Below are positions 35,000 to 46,404 of a DNA stretch of 64,000 bases, one piece after another. The position numbers were made by a program, and so were the translations under genes. Every line of letters begins with the position of its first letter. Within the stretch, counting starts at the first letter, position 1. The notes below the pieces were generated by a model. The model saw only the letters and a program-made list of their open reading frames with translations, did not search any database and had not been told where the DNA came from. This stretch comes from Rotaria socialis (lineage: Eukaryota; Rotifera; Eurotatoria; Philodinida; Philodinidae): contig CAJNYU010001053.1 of the NCBI GenBank assembly GCA_905331475.1, forward strand, positions 1 through 64,000, read 5' to 3'.

Positions 35000-37343
35000 T
35001 CAATTTAGTACGAGGCGAGTGCTCACATTGAATACATTCGGTCTTAATCTCAGATAGTCGACAAAAGTGAGATTCGGTTGATGTCGTTTTTCATCCGAAC
35101 CATGGTATGCTGCGACGACACCAGCTTGTGCCTTGCTTCGATAAAGCATGTAAGTGTTGTGACTTCCAATATGTAATAGAACTCGAACTGTGTTCCTATC
35201 GTCTGTTGCAGCAACTATTCGTCCTGTACCTCTCCTGCCGAATCCGAGACGAGCCAATTTCACTGAGAAAGCGTCGAAGATTTCCCAACCACCACGATGA
35301 TTGTGATAGATTTTGAGAGCTTCTTTCGCCTCTGGACTACATTGAATTAGCTTCCAAATTTTTTGATTGCAAAATGTCGGAAAATCTGAAGAGTTCAATG
35401 CACTAATGTTTGGTATTACATTTGCCCTTGGTTTACATTCCAAAATTTTGTTTAGATCGTCATCATACTGAAAGTAACGTCTTAAATCGACTAAAGCTAT
35501 TTTGAATTTTTCTAATGCAGTTACTGAAGACATATCATCGTCTGTTGTCCATTCTTTTTTAATGCGTTGAGCCACATTTTGCCTCGATGTCGTTCCTTTA
35601 GGTTTTTGATCCTCATTGACGGTGTTACGTAAAATGTTTACGATCAATGATTTATTAATGCGTTTGTCAGGCCAATCTATTTCGTTCTGTTGAGATATAA
35701 GCTCAGCGACATCACGTATATCTAACTCGAATACATGTAATACAGTGAGACGAGCAAAACTGTCGTACCGAGAATCGTCATTGTCTCTGTTGATCTGAAA
35801 TCCTAATGCACACTTTGTAATATATAATTTGCTTGTTATTGAATTATCTTTGATTTCTAAATGAGACGATCGAAATAATTGTATTCATTCGTCTGATCTT
35901 TCAAAAATGGTTGATCATTCAATGTTCGACATTTTTCTTGTTAGACTTCGACAGATTAGATTAAACCCTCATAGCGCATATAGACTGACTAGATTTTGTT
36001 TAAGACACATATTCTCTAACAAATTTTTAAATGGTTCAATGCTTTCAAACGGGAAAATCTATTTTTCTTTTTTTTTATAAATAAATTAGTAGAGACTTAG
36101 TTTTATCCTATGAAAACGATGCCAAAATGACCTGAGATAACATCACATATTACAAGTGAAATCTTGAGATGCAACATACGTTCCTGTGTCTCGTTGATGA
36201 ATGAAATGGTTTCCTTTTTATGTTCATTTACAGAATTCATCTCAGCCTTTTTCTTCTCAGCAAGCATTGCAATTGTATGTTCTTCAATGATGGCCTTTAG
36301 TGCTTCGCTTATGTCTTGCATTGCTTGAACAAAAAATATCTCGATGTCCACAATTTTCTGAGAGTTATCATGCAAGCCAGTATAGCTATGTGCTAGTGAC
36401 GTGTCTTCTGATAAAAGCTCGTTGAATTGTTCTGTATCAATAGTAACCACTACATTCGACAATGATGCAATCGCAAATTTATTGGATAGGATGTGCAAAA
36501 TTCCACTCTATTTAAAGAAAAAAAAGTTCTACTATTATATTTAAAATACTTGCTTACTTTCTTGGTAGCACGCCGATAGTAAGCATCTAGTAAGACACAT
36601 ACGAGACCTGTAAGTGTTATAAAGCGATACCAATAAGTCCAAAGATCGTCTTCAACCAATTCACCGTGTGTTTTAGACCACATAATGAAGAGAGCACAAG
36701 ACAATAAACGAGTCAATCGATTGAAAGTTGCTTCCACATCGAGACTCGAAATAAGATTCTCGTCATTAAATTTACAAAAATTACTATAGGCACATTTTAG
36801 AATCGGTTCTATGATTTGCTCGATAGTATAGACTTGATTGTCTGTTCTAGTATCTATAAATAGATGATTCTTAAGTTCTACCGAATTCATGATTTCGGGT
36901 GTATGTTTGCTTAGGAAATTTGCGACACATTGGTCATAGTATAAATTGTTGTTCTCAACGGCATCATCGCTGCGAGATTGAATATGCTTAAGTTTTTCGG
37001 ATGACTTGACAACATACTTTGTCAGCACTGCAAATTCGCCCTGCATTACAGCGGCTAGTAATTTGTGTCGATCAAGTCTACTAGGCGCAGCCAACTGTAA
37101 GGACAGGATGGAAACTAAATTATTTGTTGATACTTTCAATTGGTATTGAATCATCTCGTCGGTTTGTTCGATTGGAAATAGACAGTTGAGTAGTCGGAAA
37201 ATATTGTCATTCAACTGCTTACTCGTTGGTATGCGAAGCAATTTTATTTCGCTGGTTGAAACATCATCGTTTCCGTTCAGTTCGACACTATGTACTAACC
37301 CATTAAAAATAAGGTCATTCAAATTCAATGAGCTGATTTCCAT
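35000..37343 (-). CDS. Orphan 656-aa protein, three exons
   Basis: Exons 37343-36558, 36507-36180 and 35856-35000 join in frame (phases 0 and 1; introns 50 and 323 nt), giving 656 aa. I do not recognise the protein. Residues 1-260 are helical, with a hydrophobic patch near 232-255 (FITLTGLVCVLLDAY) that might be buried or membrane-associated. Residues about 320-375 look like a coiled coil (EALKAIIEEHTIAMLAEKKK). The C-terminal domain, about residues 550-656, has alternating strands (GRIVAATDDRNTVRVLLHIG) and ends without a targeting signal. No signal peptide. The join at exon 3 rests on a CAA codon split over the intron and a good acceptor (gtctcatttag). Confidence 0.65.
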
Positions 37344-39491
37344 TTCCTGTTTGTAGAGAAGAAAAAGAAAAATAAAATTTTGAGCAAATAAATCAATATC
37401 AACGATAGAATATTAATAGATGATGAATTTCAAATCAGAAACCGCGGTGATTTCTCAATAACAAAATATATTCAATTATGCTTTGCAAACACAAAGTCTA
37501 TATATTTATTTATTCCTCTATATCTTAGTGTTAGCATCCGAAAGCTTACAAAAACTCGAGATTCAATGACGAAACGTCTCCGGACTAGTTTAATTATTCC
37601 GTTTGAAAATCACAGTTCATCAGTCAGCGAAAATTGTAAAAGAATTGTTATGTCGTATTTCTGGTATAGTAATTACCCGTAGATTTCCATTATCTGCAAC
37701 AATCGTCGTCTGACTCAAGTTATTTTCCATGATCTAGATGCAACTGTGTTCAACTGCTATTTCTTTCTTCTAAAGGAAAATGGTCTTAATTCGATGTAGA
37801 AGAAAAAGTATGCCGTCGGTGATGTTTTTCTATGTAAAGTAAACTAGTCAGTCTGTGAATTGTACCAGAAAAGAAAATAATTCACACTTACTGGCTGCAC
37901 CATAGAAAGGCAACCGATAAATTGTAGTTGACATTTCTTTTCTTTACTTGAAACTCTTACACGACTTTAAATTGACAGAAATGAGGAAAAAATGTGAAAA
38001 TCAATTTTAAACCCTTTTTTTTACAACGACAGCACTTCTGTATAATAACAAAACAGTAGTTTCCACTGTTGCAGACGAGGATATATTATTGAGCTGATTG
38101 TTTCTAGATACATTTTGGTAGTGTTGAAAAACTTTAAGCTCTTATTTACTGACGTTACATAAAAAACTCTGGATAATGGCATATCTTCCTTGTACTATTT
38201 CTCTCTTCCCTAATATGATGTGTCAAAGAAAAAGAGATAACGTTAAGTTCATTTTGTTAACGCGATGTACCGAACTGGTCTCAAGGGTATTCGATTTTAA
38301 TTAGGTAACTTTGTTCATATAACAACTCAATGTATCTCTCCTAGAAAATGATTATCATCATTGTTAAAAGCATCACAAGAAGGAAATGAAGAGTTAATAT
38401 ATTTCATATTAATTTTGAAAAAATTATTAAATCATATATTTAGAAATGTAATTTGAATTCTCTTTTTTCATAGCGCTTTGATAATTTCATTTCAACACAC
38501 AACAATCATCGCGAGAAAAGATCAACAAACTATTAACACGTTTAGATTTGATTATGAATTTTTTTCTTTAGTCATACATACACTAGTACTGAAAAGCGTT
38601 CCTTCACTTGTTATCTTCTATAGCTATTTCGAAACACATATAGGTAATACATTTATCTATTCTTTTTCTGTGATGATTCATTCATGATTAGAGGCATAGC
38701 TAGAACAGAGTTTCGAATGGGATAGAATGGAATGAAAAATTTGTCTCATCTCATTGGAAAGCTCCTAATTTGTTGCATTCAATTTTGACTCATGCCTTGA
38801 GATGTAAAAAATGGCTACAAAACGAATTTCACCAATTCTATTAGGTTTTATTTTTATCTGAACTGCATATAATTCAACTCTATTTCAAGGTTCAAAAATC
38901 TTATGCCTGTAATTTGATAACTTAATCTCGTCAAACTTATGTGAACGAAGATCCGCAGCTTGTATCAGAGAACGGTACAAAGTATTTGTTTTATGTGAAA
39001 AAATGTTGTTCAACAAACACATTAATGTAGTATTTATAGTTTCCATCGGAAAAACCATCATATTTGTGACATTTAGAATGCTCTTTTTCGACAAGCATTA
39101 TTTCAGTACATTATTTTAATGCATAATTAGACTTACAAATCAGAAGTCGCTTTATGCTTGAGAGATAATAAGTACGATTACTGTTGCATGCACAGTGATA
39201 ACATGTTCTCACAGGTGTCTCTTATTGTGATGATTTGATGCAGACAAAAACTAGTACAAATAGATTTGGCCTTGAGTAGAGTGTAAGAGAATTCAACAGT
39301 GAAGACGATTGTATCTACCATGAGTATTTCACTTACAATAATATTTGGTTACAATTATGTCGAAATTTTTGCATGCTAAGAAAAATATTAGTGGTATGTG
39401 CTTTTGTTTTTATTAAAATATAAGATCTACTTAGTTCTTTATAGCGCTCTCAATTTTACATTTTCTTTCTGCAAAACAACTAATCATGCGT
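37344..39491. other. Intergenic, no gene seen
   Basis: AT-rich. Probably holds the promoter of the orphan gene. Short frames only. Confidence 0.45.
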
Positions 39492-42400
39492 TCAGAAGTA
39501 AGCTACATCTTCGAACGGCGTCATTATCAATCGGAAGACATGTTGTTGTTGACCTTGACGTCGATTTTCGTTTGAGTGCGCGAGAGTACAGCGTTGCTCA
39601 CATTTCTCGCAAAATATTAGCGAAGGACAATGTACACAATCGAATCGAATACCTCGAACTGTTTCATGACAACCGTCACATCTGTAAAAACAAATGATCA
39701 TAGTCATATTGCAATAATAGATCTAGCATCTTCGTTGAACTCACGTGATATTCTCATGCACCACAAGTGGACTCTCAGGAGCTGGTAGTTCATTTGCTAA
39801 TTGTTCAGGTTTACGGATAGCTACTGATTTATACTGCTTCGCTTGTTCCCATGTAAAGTTTTTTCCACAACCTGATTGTACATTGCCTCCGTGATAGTCT
39901 CTTCCGCATACCATAGAACCACATCCGTCCACACGTTCAACAACTCGCTTACAATGTGGGCAATAGCGACAGTTTTGTGCTTTGTATTTTTCATCTTCGA
40001 CGGATGTTTCATACCGACGGCGTAACTCTTCATTTTGTTGTCTACTTGCTGCATGTTGTTTTTCATACTCAGTCAATTGAACTGCATAGTTAGCATCTTG
40101 TTTTGCTCGTTCAGTCAAATAGCGGCCGCGCTCTGTAAACAAAATCAGTGAAAGATAAATTTTCCTAGAACGCTACCTGTGCTACACCAGAAGAACCATC
40201 GTTCCGTGATTACGGCTAACTGTTCACAAAGTGTTCGATAGTGATACTGCTGATTACAGAGTGAGCAAAATTCATTCGCACACATGTGACAGATGACGCG
40301 AAAATGTTCATTTGGATTGCCTGGCTCGAATGCCCACGTACAGGCTTGATTCGGACATTTAATCACACCTCGACTACCACTCGCATAACGATCGAAAGTC
40401 TTCTGTACCTGATATTCGACAATGAGATTCCGTTGATCTGGTGATATTCGCAATTGCTTCAATTCACCATACTGCAGTTGATAAGGACAAGTAGCACAAG
40501 TAAGGACTTCATTATTATTCATCTTAACTGTACAAGATTGTTCGTAACATTTGTAACATAACTTATGACTTTCATCGCAACCAAATACAAAAATATCATC
40601 CAGAAAACACGATTCCATGCATACATCACAGTCACGAGTGGGAAGTTCCATCGGAAACACATCGTCTACAATAAGCCAATTATATCGATGTATAGGTCTC
40701 ATGGGAAATCAAATAGAAAAAAAACTCACTGTACTCAGCTAGCTCTTCGACAATGGAAAGTGGATGAATAATAGAATGATGAACTTTCATTTTATTTTCG
40801 ATAAAGAACTCGATTTGTTGTGCTCTGAATGGGTACTTAGTGCGAAGTAAAATGTAGTCGACCAATTTTTGTTGACGTCCTGTTCCATCACTAGCACACT
40901 GTTGGCGATGTTGTTCATATTCACTAAAATCCGTTGGGCAATAGCAGTATTCACAAGGAACCATATTTTCTGGATGACATGCCTCGATATGTTGATCAAG
41001 ATCAGCAATCTGTTGGATTTCCACGTAAAAGCGACATCGAGGACATTGTGGACGTTGTTGGGTTTGAACAAGAGGTAAAATTTGTTGGAACATACGTTGT
41101 GTGAGAGGAATACACGCGAGATCGTAACGAGATAGTTGATAATCACAGAAAGCTGCATGACATACTGGTATCAGTTTTGAAGCAAGAAACTTTTTCATTG
41201 CAGTATACAAGCATTGAAAACAATAGATATGATTTAATCGGCAAGGAATAATAAAACCTGAATCAGCAGCTGAATTTACCAAGCATGAACTTAAGAAAAA
41301 AATAATAATTAATTCTCAAGTATTTATATTGATATGAGAGCTTTTTCATAGGCAGCGAATCCATTAGGCTTGGGGAGGTTCAAGCCTCCTCTAAAAAACG
41401 GAGAAGAAGGCTTAGGGACGCTCATTTAATTTGAAAAAAAGTTGTAGAAACAGACCACCTATTAGTACCAGATCTTTTTCGTTTTCAATTTCCCCTCTCA
41501 TCATCCTCATCCTCTGAAAAACATTTGGATCCTCCCCTACATTGAAATCGTCCCGCCGCCGTTGGAGCTTTTGTTACGTACTAAAAATTACCATCGATCT
41601 ATACATGCTTCGAGAGGTGAACCGGAAATTCTATGGGAGATGAACACTATACTCGTTATGATAAACAGAAATTTCTGTTAAAAAACATAGTATTGTAGGA
41701 ATATTTTCATCGTCGAGAATATGATCGCCTATAGTAACTTATTCATCTTGGTATGTCTGCAGTTCAACGTAAAAATGATAGACTTAGAATTAATTTTCCG
41801 AAATACGGAATGTTTTTTAATATGAAAGTCAATAATAGTAGCAATTAGGAGATTTACATTGGTTTCTAAAGAATTCTTGAAACATGTTGAGAAGTTTGTA
41901 AAGAAATTTGACTCGGGTGTGAATCTTTTACAGACTTTGCAATTTTATGATTAATGGCACAAAAATAGTTTTAGATTACTTGGAAATTTACTCACCAATT
42001 GAGACAAGCTTCTTGTTTGCGCTGAAAAAATGTGCTTGCTCTACTAACATTCGGAGTTTTTGGCAGGCACGCTTGAACATGGGCTTCATAGTCGGCTTCT
42101 GAAATCAACTTGAAACACAAGATGCACTCTTTAACACTGTCTGTCGTACAGGCACTTGTTGTTTGTGAGTCGCGCTAAAAAATAATTTTTGAATTGTCAT
42201 CATAGTAAAAATCAGACACCGGAGTAGAATTATTTTATTCGTGACCAACATTCTATATTTGTACTTTATATTGCATCATTGTTCCGAAGTCGTAAGTAAT
42301 GGTAAATTTAAATACAACTCAAACGAGTACTATTCTCATTATGTTTGCCGATTCTATTTGAATGATGAATAATATAGAATGGTTACTATGATTCCACATT

Positions 42401-42702
42401 TAAGTGAATAGCCTAATGCTTTGAATTAGAAGTGTCTATCTACGCACGAGACTGTACCAATCCCAATGTTTCGTCTTATTTCTCGATCTGTATTATGTCG
42501 ATATGATTCATTTTTTTACCTGTGGTGCAGAAGATTCCATGATCACTTCGTTATTTACAGTATTGAAATTGATCCCACGCGATTGTTGAGGTTCCAATAG
42601 ATCTATTGCGATCTGGTTCGTAAATAAGCACGGTTTCTGACTATTATCTATGTTCATCTCATCTAATGGCTTTCTGGAGGCTTCATTAACCTTGTTTTCC
42701 AT
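39492..42702 (-). CDS. RBR-type E3 ubiquitin ligase with UBZ-like, extra RING and ZZ fingers
   Basis: Six exons: 42702-42520, 42174-41996, 41289-40730, 40665-40177, 40132-39745, 39681-39492; 662 aa. Domain order begins with a UBZ4-like finger (C78-x2-C81-x11-H93-x3-C97). A RING1-like finger follows (C118-x2-C121, C137-x3-H141-x2-C144-x2-C147, C164-x4-C169). Two C2HC fingers come next, the second again C-x2-C-x11-H-x3-C. RBR RING1 starts at C320-x2-C323 and the IBR follows from VIKCPNQACTW. A charged helix (about 475-520) precedes RING2 with C528-x2-C531 and the presumed catalytic C541 in VERVDGCGSMVC. A ZZ finger starts at C601-x2-C604. In RBR ligases the RING2 cysteine forms a ubiquitin thioester. 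The annotated start uses ATG at 42702; a TTG six bases earlier extends the frame but is not needed. Confidence 0.85.
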
Positions 42703-44161
42703 TCCCAATTAAATATTAATCTGTGGTCGGCAGACTGCTGAGTCACACGGATAAATAACACAATGGCTACTCTACTTTTGAGTATAATATTCAGTGGATG
42801 AAGAAGGATTCACTGTGGTGATTTTTTTGTCCAACTTTTTTACTGTCGATGATATGGTCTTGGTTACTTTTGCTGATAGAACTAATCTAGCAAGAAATTC
42901 GTCAATACTTATTCAACATAATATTGCTATCTAGTGTAGACAAACAAGAAAAGTGAAGAAAAAAAAGAAACCTTTCATAGTAATGGTGTAATTTTTTTTC
43001 TTCCAACATGACTATAGCTGGTGCAAGAAAAAATACGAATCATTATAGTATCAACAGAAATGAAAGAAAACAGCATGTTATGTGATTCGCATACGTCGAG
43101 TAGTCAGTAGGGAGCCATGTTTATAGTATCTTCGTTGTGGTATTGATATCCATATTATTTAAAAGTATAATTCTAATTAAGAACTTTAAAAAAAAGATTT
43201 CTACTATCAGATATTTGTCTCGACTCTGATTATCAATTATAAGATAGGCTTGAAAGAAACATAAAATATATTCCTATAATAAATTAATTTTCTATCAGTC
43301 GATTTCCATTTTGTACACTGATTGGTGTAGAGTGGTTTTTGTATTTCTACATATAGTTTTTTTTATACTTGGAGGAAAAAATGGGAGCTAGGACAGATGG
43401 TCGCAGGACGAAACGTTGCAGTATCTCTCAGAGTTTTACATTGCTAATTCCGAAATCAATTCGAAGAATTTACACTATGAACTTCGATATTATAGTTTGT
43501 ATCGTAGTGCCCAGAAATCTCCCAGTAAGGGTATTCACATGACTATACATAAAGATATAAAAGATTCATAAGCCAGAAAGGAATCTGCATCCCGAATCAA
43601 TGGCACGGCTACAGATATCGCGCACTCCTGATAACACCCAGAACTTGAGCTTGACCGGAAAACTACCTTTCAAACCCAAAACGTGGCAGCCACACCCGAG
43701 CAACAGCCTCAAAATCATATACACCCACACCCAAACCCACACCCCAAACTAAGAAACTATTGTAATATATTTATACGCAGTGGTTTCTGCTTTTTCTGGT
43801 CACATGTTGAGGACACAGTAAAATCTTTTATTCCAAGTAAAACAAAGAAAAGAAACATAGAGAAAAGAATGTCTACAATTGAAACGAAAATTTTGAGACA
43901 TAGAAAAAGTCATGAAGAAAAAAATGAATACATTGTTGCTATTTGTATTTTTCGAGCACATGGTTCGAGTCGATTTACAATGTTTGAAGTTCGTCAAAAT
44001 GCAAACATATTATCTTAGCAACGCAAAGCATTCATATATACAAGCTGATTAAAAAGGTTTCTCGTTCTATTTTTAAGGCTACTTATTTCTACAAAACAGA
44101 GCAACAACATCATGGTGCAAAATACGCAACAAGGTCAAACTAAGATTTAGTATTTTTTTAA
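42703..44161. other. Intergenic between divergent genes; holds a telomere-like tract
   Basis: No gene supported. A frame at 43683-44018 is low-complexity at its start and has no recognisable content. See the C-rich tract at 43724-43745. Confidence 0.45.
43724..43745 (+). repeat. Short telomere-like CCCACA tract
   Basis: Reads CCCACA, CCCAAA, CCCACA, CCCC in a row inside a wider C/A-rich patch (43690-43750). Its complement is TGTGGG-like, the type of repeat reported for bdelloid telomeres as I recall. It is short and could also be chance C/A richness. Confidence 0.4.
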
Positions 44162-45082
44162 ATGTCGCGTATTGTTGCTATTCATGGAGCTCCAGGATCT
44201 GGTAAATCAACACTTGTACGTGCTGTGAAGGAACATTTGGGCAACGCGTGTTTGGCGATTGAAGAGAAGGTTGACGACATTCTATCAACTCCAAGCACGA
44301 TTGATAGTGACGCGTCATGGTTTCAGCTTACAACAGCCATCAGTGCAAGTGACAATGCCACACAATTCATGATGGAAAAAATCAGTCCAACATCAGTACT
44401 GATCTGTTATTTCATCGTGTACTTGCTATTTGAAAGCGTATGGCCCTTGTTTATCGTTTTCATTGTTGGTTTTTCGATTTGTCGCATTTGCCGCTGGTTG
44501 GTCAGTCATATTCTGTCAAAAATGTGGCTGTACAATGTAGATCTGTTCGAAAATTGCCAAAAGAGAAGTAATCATCGTTGGGTTTGGCGAGACCGAACAT
44601 GTGTCGATATTTATTCTTATTGCATTCTGAATCAAGCCACAGCAGTACCATCAAATTTACCAAAAATTATCATGAACCAGACATGTGCAACTACTGTAGC
44701 AATCCTTCTCGATCATCCACGGTATATCATTGAAAGTCATTTAAGAGAACGAGCATCATCAGCAACAGTGTCATTTTCAACGAGGTTGGCCACGCGACTC
44801 ATTCTGTGTTTCGATGTGCCAATTCGATCTGCGATCGATGGACTTAAATTACTCGAACGTTGGTATTCACACTTGAAGACACCAGTCATAAAAATTAGTC
44901 AAATCAATAATCAATTAGATCACGATCCAATAACCAATGATATTCAATGGAGTGAACATTCGATTGAGGTTCTTCTAAAAAATATTGAGGAATTAATTCG
45001 AACATGTGAGCCTTCTTCTTCGAATATTGATGATTCGCATATTCCATGGCAAACTGCAAGAAATTCTCGTCTCTATCGATGA
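44162..45082 (+). CDS. Nucleoside/nucleotide-kinase-like P-loop protein with membrane hairpin
   Basis: Single exon, 306 aa. Walker A is GAPGSGKST (residues 9-17) after a beta strand (SRIVAIH). Residues about 79-117 are strongly hydrophobic in two blocks (ICYFIVYLLFESVWPLFIVF, then IVGFSICRICRWLV), like a membrane hairpin. Soluble sequence resumes with WRDRTCVDIYSY, which recalls the DR-x motif of thymidylate and deoxynucleoside kinases. The strand TVAILLDHPRYIIESHLRER has the layout of the kinase R-x3-R lid helix. The C-terminal part is helical. I infer a kinase fold interrupted by a membrane insert. Enzyme activity and substrate are unknown; a non-catalytic or GTPase-like role is possible. 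No intron. Confidence 0.65.
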   Translation: MSRIVAIHGAPGSGKSTLVRAVKEHLGNACLAIEEKVDDILSTPSTIDSDASWFQLTTAISASDNATQFMMEKISPTSVLICYFIVYLLFESVWPLFIVFIVGFSICRICRWLVSHILSKMWLYNVDLFENCQKRSNHRWVWRDRTCVDIYSYCILNQATAVPSNLPKIIMNQTCATTVAILLDHPRYIIESHLRERASSATVSFSTRLATRLILCFDVPIRSAIDGLKLLERWYSHLKTPVIKISQINNQLDHDPITNDIQWSEHSIEVLLKNIEELIRTCEPSSSNIDDSHIPWQTARNSRLYR

Positions 45083-45221
45083 GAAACTGACCAATATCAT
45101 AACGATGGAATTTTATTTTTCACATGAAGGATGCAAAATGAATAGAAAATTAGTCATGCTATTTCTTTTTAATCAGCATTGAAGAATAAATCGATAGTTA
45201 AGAAGCTAAAAGCATCAAATG

Positions 45222-45258
45222 TAGGGGTGCACCAAAACCATTTTTATGTGCACCCCTA
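45222..45258. mobile_element. 37-bp hAT-like micro-element with 8-bp target duplication
   Basis: The 11-bp perfect inverted ends TAGGGGTGCAC and GTGCACCCCTA enclose a 15-nt centre. Directly outside on both sides is the same octamer ATCAAATG (45214-45221 and 45259-45266). An 8-bp duplication with TAGGGGTG-type ends is the signature of hAT transposition. The element is far shorter than usual miniature elements. Confidence 0.75.
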
Positions 45259-46288
45259 ATCAAATGTGGTCTACGATCTCTATAGTATTGCTTCCAAAGA
45301 AAAATGCATTTGACTAATAAATATCAGAAATGTTGTCTACTTACTAGGAAAATTAGTAGCATTTTATTTTTAGAAAACTTTTCGTACGATTGATCAACTC
45401 TAGTTGTTTTCTGTGTCTGAAGTATTTCAATCTGGTTTTTTATAGTATTATAAAGACATAAAAGGGTCACATGTATCGTATTAAAAGCCTTCTTCATAAA
45501 CGAAAGCATGCAGAATTCTCTTCTTGGAAGCTTGCAAATTTCATTTAAACTATCGTCAACAACACTTGAAGACATGCATTGCCAAAATTTTGCATGTCCG
45601 TTCGATAACACAGCTAAACTCATATTCTAGAATAGAGTGTGTTTATGCAAATGAAGTTTAAGAAAATTTTCTCTAAGCACAAAAAATAAGCTTCATTTTT
45701 CGCACAAAAACGTTTTTGTCTACAAACTGCTGCTATTTTTTAGTCATGAGAAAATATTATAAATATCTGTCGATCAAATCCTATGATATTTGGATAAATT
45801 ATAAACGAAGCTATGTTGACAGTTTTCGATACTCAAAACATCAATCTACTCTAGAATTTGGATTTTTAAAAGCATATTAATTATGTTTACCTCTCTACCT
45901 TTTATGTTTTTGTACTTATCGTTTTCTTCTGCATTTCATTTATTGTAATTACAATGAAAGGTGAAGTGCAGTAAAGAAAAAAAGGCCAACTGATAATTAT
46001 AAAGAATGTTTTTTTCGATCATTCTTAAATACATACTTCAAAGAATATAGACAACCCTGAAAAAAATAAGAATCCGCTGATGAGATTGCTTCTGCAAGTT
46101 ATTACCTATTGATAAGCGTTCGTTGGTTTTGTACTGGTCGTATGTAAAGTGTGATAGTGAATGTTCTGAATCATGTTCGTCATCGTACTACAGCTTCGAT
46201 AACAGTGACATCAAAAGCGTACGAAAAAAAAACACCAGAGTCGTACTTTTCTTTCGTGCTTCTTTCTACCTCACCGGCACTCATTGGT

Positions 46289-46296
46289 TATAAAGG
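46289..46296 (+). promoter_or_regulatory. TATA-like box (TATAAAGG)
   Basis: Lies 116 nt upstream of the P450 start codon. Confidence 0.3.
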
Positions 46297-46404
46297 ACGC
46301 TCATATTACTATATTAATGAAATGAAAACAGAAGAAACCTATCACTCTTCTTACATTCATCAACATACATTTACTTGATTCTCTGTAACATACAACTGAA
46401 TAGC

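Larger units (their letters stand above)
45083..46404. other. Intergenic with 37-bp mini-element
   Basis: A 99-codon frame on the minus strand (45623-45324) has fair codon use and a GTAAGT near its end. It has no recognisable domain and I found no partner exon, so I do not call it. A TATA-like box for the P450 lies at 46289. Confidence 0.4.

Noticed and set aside
40693..40735. Alternative 37-nt intron with donor GTACAG in the RBR gene
   Set aside because: A 64-nt intron with canonical GTGAGT donor and ttattgtag acceptor (40729-40666) also keeps the frame and is of normal size.
43683..44018. 111-codon plus-strand frame rich in His/Pro at the start
   Set aside because: The start is the C/A-rich tract; the rest has no recognisable content.
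45324..45623. 99-codon minus-strand frame with a GTAAGT near its end
   Set aside because: Some coding character, but no domain and no compatible next exon was found; too weak to call a gene.
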